Shown here piece by piece: positions 59,470 through 64,000 of a stretch of DNA of 64,000 nucleotides (position 1 is its first letter; each line of letters begins with the position of its first letter). This DNA is from Icerya purchasi (Eukaryota; Arthropoda; Insecta; Hemiptera; Monophlebidae). The notes beneath the pieces are model-generated. The model ran no database searches. It was not told the origin of the DNA and was given only the letters and a program-made list of their open reading frames with translations. The translations under genes and the position numbers were made by a program. The DNA lies in contig CM077115.1 of the NCBI GenBank assembly GCA_039619475.1, forward strand, positions 492,611,352-492,675,351, read 5' to 3'.

Positions 59470-59720
59470 TTTCTCATTTATGAATTATGTTTACGCAAAG
59501 TGCGGAGCAGACTTTTTGTTTCATTATTCTATTAATATAGTTGTTAATAGTATTTCGAGTATTGTTTCTGTCTTTGAACCAGTTTTCAACATCATTGCTT
59601 ATCTTGAATTTCCTTTGTACTTGTTTAAATGCTGAACATTCTAAACACGGTATAGTCCGGCGTATCTGTTTTAATTTCACATATTTTGCAGTTATCATTG
59701 TTTGTTACTTTGAATCTTTT
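59470..59720 (-). pseudogene. LINE C-terminal fragment (R1-like)
   Basis: Minus-strand frames with a C-x2-C start (NCKICEIK), then TIPCLECSAFKQVQRKF and VENWFKDRN...IMKQKV, resembling the C-terminal region of R1-type ORF2 proteins. Confidence 0.5.
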
Positions 59721-60057
59721 CAGGTCAGTGGGGTAGCGTAGTGGGGGCAGCAAAATTTCCCAATACACAATAATAATATCTTGTAAAAATTTGAACCATT
59801 TCATTTCATCTTTTTGTCGCGCCTACAATTTGAACCGATTAAAATGAGCACGGAACTTTTTAGTATTTATTCTGTGAAGGAACGGGGGGGGGGGATCCTC
59901 TGATTTTAAATGAATGTAACCATCTTGCTAATTGTACTGACTGGCAACACCGTCTGTATTGACTTGCAGTGATTCTCCCTGTTATATTTTGTGCTCGGGT
60001 TGTTTACGACTAATATTCAATAAGAATGACTTCTTTCATTTAAAGAATAGTGTTCAA

Positions 60058-60150
60058 CATGGCCGTATCGGGGGGTCCCCCTCCCGAAATATCTGCGAAA
60101 TCATAAACTGCTTGAATTAAATGAACCTAATTCGGTATTATTTATTCTAA
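60058..60150 (-). repeat. hAT-type MITE fragment (copy 3)
   Basis: GGCCGTATCGGGGGGTCC, then ATATCTGCGAAAT, ACTGCTTGAATTAAATG: an inverted partial copy of the right end of the repeat at 40921-41245. Confidence 0.65.
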
Positions 60151-60169
60151 CAAAATGTGTTACTTGTGG

Positions 60170-60930
60170 CCTGCGACTGGTTAACAATATGGCTTCAGTT
60201 TTTAGGGGGTTGATTTTAATTTTCTATTTTGTACAGTATTTATATATTTTATTGTAGCTGCTCGTTAGTCTATTTTTAATGGTATCGATTCTATACGATG
60301 ACACAAATATTTGCTGTATTATCAGCATACAGAGAAATGTTGACATTTTGTATTCATGGTAAATCGTTGATGTATAAGATGTAAAGGAAGGGGCCGAGGA
60401 TGCTACCCTGTGGCACGCCAGCAGTCAGGGCTATTACTTAGCCTGACCGCAGAAGATCTGGAAGAGAGATAAGATTTTATAAGAATTGTGAGATATGTGG
60501 GGAAGCTGTAGTGCAATATTTTGTATACTATGCCATTATGCCAAGTTTTATCGAAAACTTTTCCGATATCTAATAGAAGCAAATCAGTATGTTTATTTCG
60601 ATTAAATTGGTCGGTTATATAATCAGTAAGACGAGCTAATTACATAATGGTAGATAGTTGCGATCTGAATCCAAACTATGTATCTTTTAGGATACTATGT
60701 TCATCGGCGTATAGTGATAGACGTTGTGGGATGACTTTTTCGGCTATTTTACTTATATTACTAATTAAACTGTGTACAAAGGACGAATTTTTCCTGCTTT
60801 TGGGATAGGTACAATAATGGACTTTTCCCATACTGAAGCGTAATAGCCAGTAAGTAATATAGCATTGATTATGTTCGTTAAGTAAACGATAGCATCCTTA
60901 AACAAATTTGTTAATAGACTCTCTCATAAA
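60170..60930 (-). pseudogene. Degenerate LINE reverse transcriptase
   Basis: Reading on the minus strand: YYASVWEKSIIVPIPK (~60835), KIAEKVIPQRLSLYADEH, FGFRSQLST, LLLLDIGKVFDKTWHNGIVYK (~60570), and GVPQGSILGPFLYILYIND (~60400). Motif order is that of a Jockey-type RT. Numerous stops; the catalytic YADD region is altered. Confidence 0.75.
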
Positions 60931-62514
60931 TGTGCTCTCTATTTGATCTTTATTACAGATTATTCCCAAAATTTGGGCCACAAACACTTTTCTTCCTGAT
61001 TTCATTTTTGCAGTTACTTCATAGTTTAACTGAAAATCTTGATCACTTGAACTGCACAATGAGATACTGCTTTCGGTATTTCTTTGTACAATGTTGGTAA
61101 TTAAATAGAAAATTATTAATTAAAAGAGGTTTTTCAATGAGCTTAACTGGTTTATTGTAAGATAGGCTGATTCTTTTAACGAAATAATAAAATAACTGCC
61201 TTCCCGGAAAATGATTATTAACTTTATTAACTGTTAAATTAAGCAATTACGTAGCAATCGACAATTTTTTTTAATTAATTTTTTAATCTACTTTTAATTT
61301 TATATTATGTAAGAAAATTCAAAATTTGTTTAAAATAAAGATATATCCAAATATGAAAAATTTTATAAAAAATTTGTAATAATCTTATCAACCTAAAAGA
61401 AGAAACTAAGTTGTTCTGCTGCTTCAAACACGCGTATGAATTTGTACATTATATTAATTTCTAAGGTAAAGTGAATCCTATTTGTACTGGGAAATACGTG
61501 AAAATTATTCAGTCATTTTTACAGAATATCATTGTTTATTCTTATTTACGACATTATATAATTAGCAAAGAAACATTTTTTGTAACAAAAGAAATGATAA
61601 AGTTGTTATAAATACTAATCCCGATCAAATAGTGAAAGATTAAATGAACTATTGCTCGCAATTGAAAAATGCACAGAGAGTACTTTTAAACGTCCTCCGA
61701 ATTTAGTATATGAAAACTAACGTGTAATCATTTTTAAATAAACCGAAAACTGCAAAACTTTAGATACTTGTAACGAATATTTCTAGAAAGCTGTTACATA
61801 TACTACCGATTCTTCAGTATCGCTGCTGCTAAAAGTAGTTTCTAGACTTGACAAAAAATGAAAACCCATATTAAAAGTAAAATGGGAGGAGAAACTTTGC
61901 GTTAAGTTTATCGCAATGTTGTAGTAGACTGCATCGCTCAACTGTTATTTAGTAATTACTACAGATAAAAGAAAACCATTGAGTAGCAACTGTAAAATGT
62001 TCAGAAAAGACACTTGTTCCTTTACAATAATTTTATTTTCTACGGAATTCAACATATATAAACCGAATATTCATTATCACCAATCGACTCGATTCATTTA
62101 TTGTTTACTCTCAGTTACGCATTATAAACACACTGCACGCACCAATGTCACGTTCATTACACTAATATGTTGAATCGTAATCGTTGCGGTAGTACCGTGA
62201 ACCAGTTCTTTGAACTTGTATGTAGTTTGTGAAACATGTTTTGATTCAGCATTACCAGCTAAACAGGTTCACTTTAATACGTCGAAGATCTGTTATTTTA
62301 TATTCCTTATTACATTTGCCCTGCGTAAAATTCATTTACACGTTGATTTTATTGATATGCGGAAGTTTTAATTTCTTGATACAGTTATCAACAGTTTATA
62401 TGATTATTGATAAACTTAGTGCGTTAGTTTTATCGATTAAGTGTGTACTATTAATTCGCCTCCGTTTAAAATCATAATCAAAATTGAATGTTGTTTTGTT
62501 CAGGTTATTCAAAC
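60931..62514. other. Non-coding stretch upstream of the DHRS7-like gene
   Basis: No family recognised. TTTTGTTCAG at 62494-62503 just before the DHRS7-like ATG could be a splice acceptor of a 5' untranslated exon, so part of this stretch may be promoter or first intron. Confidence 0.35.
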
Positions 62515-63273
62515 ATGAATGTATTCTCATTAATTGGAATTGGTATTATCCTGTACTATCTATTATTTTCGTTAATTATAGTGACGGGTGATTGCAGTGT
62601 AAGATTACGTTTGGCTACACTGTTCGGAAAACGTAAATTGGGTTAGTTTTTATGTGAAATTATTTGAGCACGTTTTTGCACTTTAATCATTAGGTGTAAT
62701 TAATCCTATAACACTCCCCCGGAATGATACGAGTTGTTCTAAAATTTCAGTTGATAATATAAGTTCGCCGAGACTTGCGTATATATTAATATTTAAGTCT
62801 TAGATGAAAAAAAAGAAGAAAAAAAAAATGAAAAATGATCAAACATTTCAAAGAACCGAATATTTCACATAAATCTAACTGATCAATAAACTGTTCAAAA
62901 TTATATTAATATATGATCTTTTATTACAGAAAAACTTAAAGGAAAGGTGATATGGATAACCGGTGCATCGAGTGGTATTGGAGAATATATTGCTCGCGAG
63001 TTGGCGAAATATGGAGTAAAATTAATTCTAACAGCTAGAAATCAGACAGAATTGGAAAGAGTTAAACGAATTTGTATTGGTTGGTTTATTTAAACATACT
63101 CCCGTTAATTTAGTGGTTAGTAATTTAAAAATTATTTAATTATCATTCGTTATGTTTTAATTATAGATGAAGGTAAAGTAACAGCCGATGATGTACTTGT
63201 TTTGCCGATGGATTTAACTGATCTTAAAAAACATCAACCTGCATTTGATAAAGTTTTGCATCAGTTTGGTCAA
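62515..63273 (+). CDS. DHRS7: DHRS7-like short-chain dehydrogenase, first three exons
   Basis: Exons 62515-62641, 62930-63079 and 63167-63273 join in phase (127, 150 and 107 bases; 128 codons), each bounded by AG and GT. The first exon encodes an N-terminal hydrophobic segment (residues ~3-25), probably a membrane anchor. The second has the Rossmann dinucleotide-binding motif TGASSGIG (~52-59) and VKLILTARN. LERVKRIC, then VLVLPMDLTD match DHRS7-type SDRs. The product would be an ER-membrane NAD(P)H-dependent reductase of steroid- or retinoid-like substrates, by family knowledge. The catalytic YxxxK lies in later exons beyond the window. The gene runs off the right edge. Confidence 0.85.
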
Positions 63274-63485
63274 GTATGTTTTTATATTAAATATCGATTT
63301 TTATTATAATCGTTTGGATTTGTAAAATCGTATATTCAAGAATAAAATATTAAGGCTCATCGTATTTCAACAAGTTCATCCAAATACTTCTAGAATAAAC
63401 ATTTTAATTTTAACTTTTAATATGTGTATAATAACGTAATCATGGTAAGATATTTTTTTTAGCATCGATTGTTTATTATATTTAA

Positions 63486-63681
63486 TAAGCCATAAAATAC
63501 ACTAACACAGAAAAATTGTTAATTAATAATAAATACGTACTGACATGTTTCGGAATCAAAACTGTTCCATACTCACGGTGACCTATTATGAATACGTAGT
63601 TGTTTGGATTCTAAAACATGTCAGTGCGCACCTTTATTGATGGTTAATAATTTTTCTGTGTTGTGCATACTTTATGCTTTA
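63486..63681. repeat. Fold-back repeat in DHRS7-like intron 3
   Basis: Arms 63486-63562 and 63602-63681 are imperfect inverted repeats (ACACAGAAAAATT, ACTGACATGTTT) around a ~40-base loop. Probably a small MITE. The rest of 63274-64000 is intron with nothing else seen. Confidence 0.75.
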
Positions 63682-64000
63682 TCAAATATAAACAATATGT
63701 ATAACAAACAATCGAACTGAATTTAATTAGACGAAAGAGTTACGCTTTATTTATTTAGTATCAGCTTGATGGGGCTACTTTCTTTTTATCATCAGTTGCA
63801 CATTGTTCAGTTTTCAAATTCTAATGGAAATTAAAATATATTTTATTTAAATAGTTATAAACTATGTTAATATATAATACATTTACTAACGACATTACTA
63901 AACTTTAATTTGTGATTTGATCATAATTAACTTGTTAATTATTTTACATTACGTAAAAAACATATTTTTGTAATCTAACACTATTGCATACATACGGTTA

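Overview
The window is AT-rich eukaryotic nuclear DNA, almost certainly from an insect. It carries spliced host exons with GT/AG junctions, mariner, hAT, Helitron-like and many LINE-type (Jockey, R1-like, RTE-like) remnants, a tRNA-derived SINE, satellite DNA and a Polinton-like endogenous viral element. The exact order of insect cannot be read from the sequence. Most of the window is a transposon graveyard; the only confident host gene is the 5' end of a DHRS7-like short-chain dehydrogenase at 62.5-63.3 kb.

Region 1 (about 0.6-18.1 kb) is the most interesting. A virus-like element of about 11 kb (1706-12673) has ~390-bp terminal inverted repeats and encodes a chromodomain integrase, a DUF8207-like protein, a coiled-coil protein, a double jelly-roll capsid-type protein, an exonuclease-like protein, and a protein-primed family B DNA polymerase with an embedded zinc-binding endonuclease-VII/HNH-like module. 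The polymerase is split by one frameshift; most other frames are open. Genes lie in three blocks: three on the minus strand (2331-4871), two on the plus strand (5269-7472), then the polymerase on the minus strand (7877-11589). Outside the TIRs lie two ~1-kb inverted arms (637-1705 and 17083-18096). The right arm is separated from the element by 4.4 kb that holds a LINE fragment and a ~283-bp satellite array. The simplest reading is one element with ~1.45-kb TIRs whose right TIR was split by insertion of a satellite-bearing segment. A second copy of that segment's tail starts the window.

Region 2 (18.1-31.4 kb): a pair of ~590-bp MITE-like units in inverted orientation (20.1-21.3 kb), a hAT-like non-autonomous element (22.2-22.9 kb), three plus-strand LINE fragments, a SINE, and a degenerate minus-strand LINE with endonuclease, RT and ORF1-like pieces (27.3-30.7 kb).

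Region 3 (31.5-41.5 kb): a hAT-type MITE split by a deleted Helentron copy (PIF1 helicase C-terminus plus endonuclease), an inverted second MITE copy, a hAT (ZMYM1-like) transposase remnant interrupted by a full-length mariner with an open transposase frame and perfect TA target duplications, and a minus-strand LINE fragment.

Region 4 (41.5-62.5 kb): long non-coding AT-rich stretches, a Jockey-like element with ORF1 and ORF2 (45.4-49.4 kb), a hAT-type element hosting a LINE RNase H fragment (54.5-56.3 kb), an RTE-like endonuclease split by another insertion (56.7-58.9 kb), and two minus-strand LINE fragments (59.5-60.9 kb). Region 5 (62.5-64 kb) holds the first three coding exons of the DHRS7-like gene and a fold-back repeat in its third intron.
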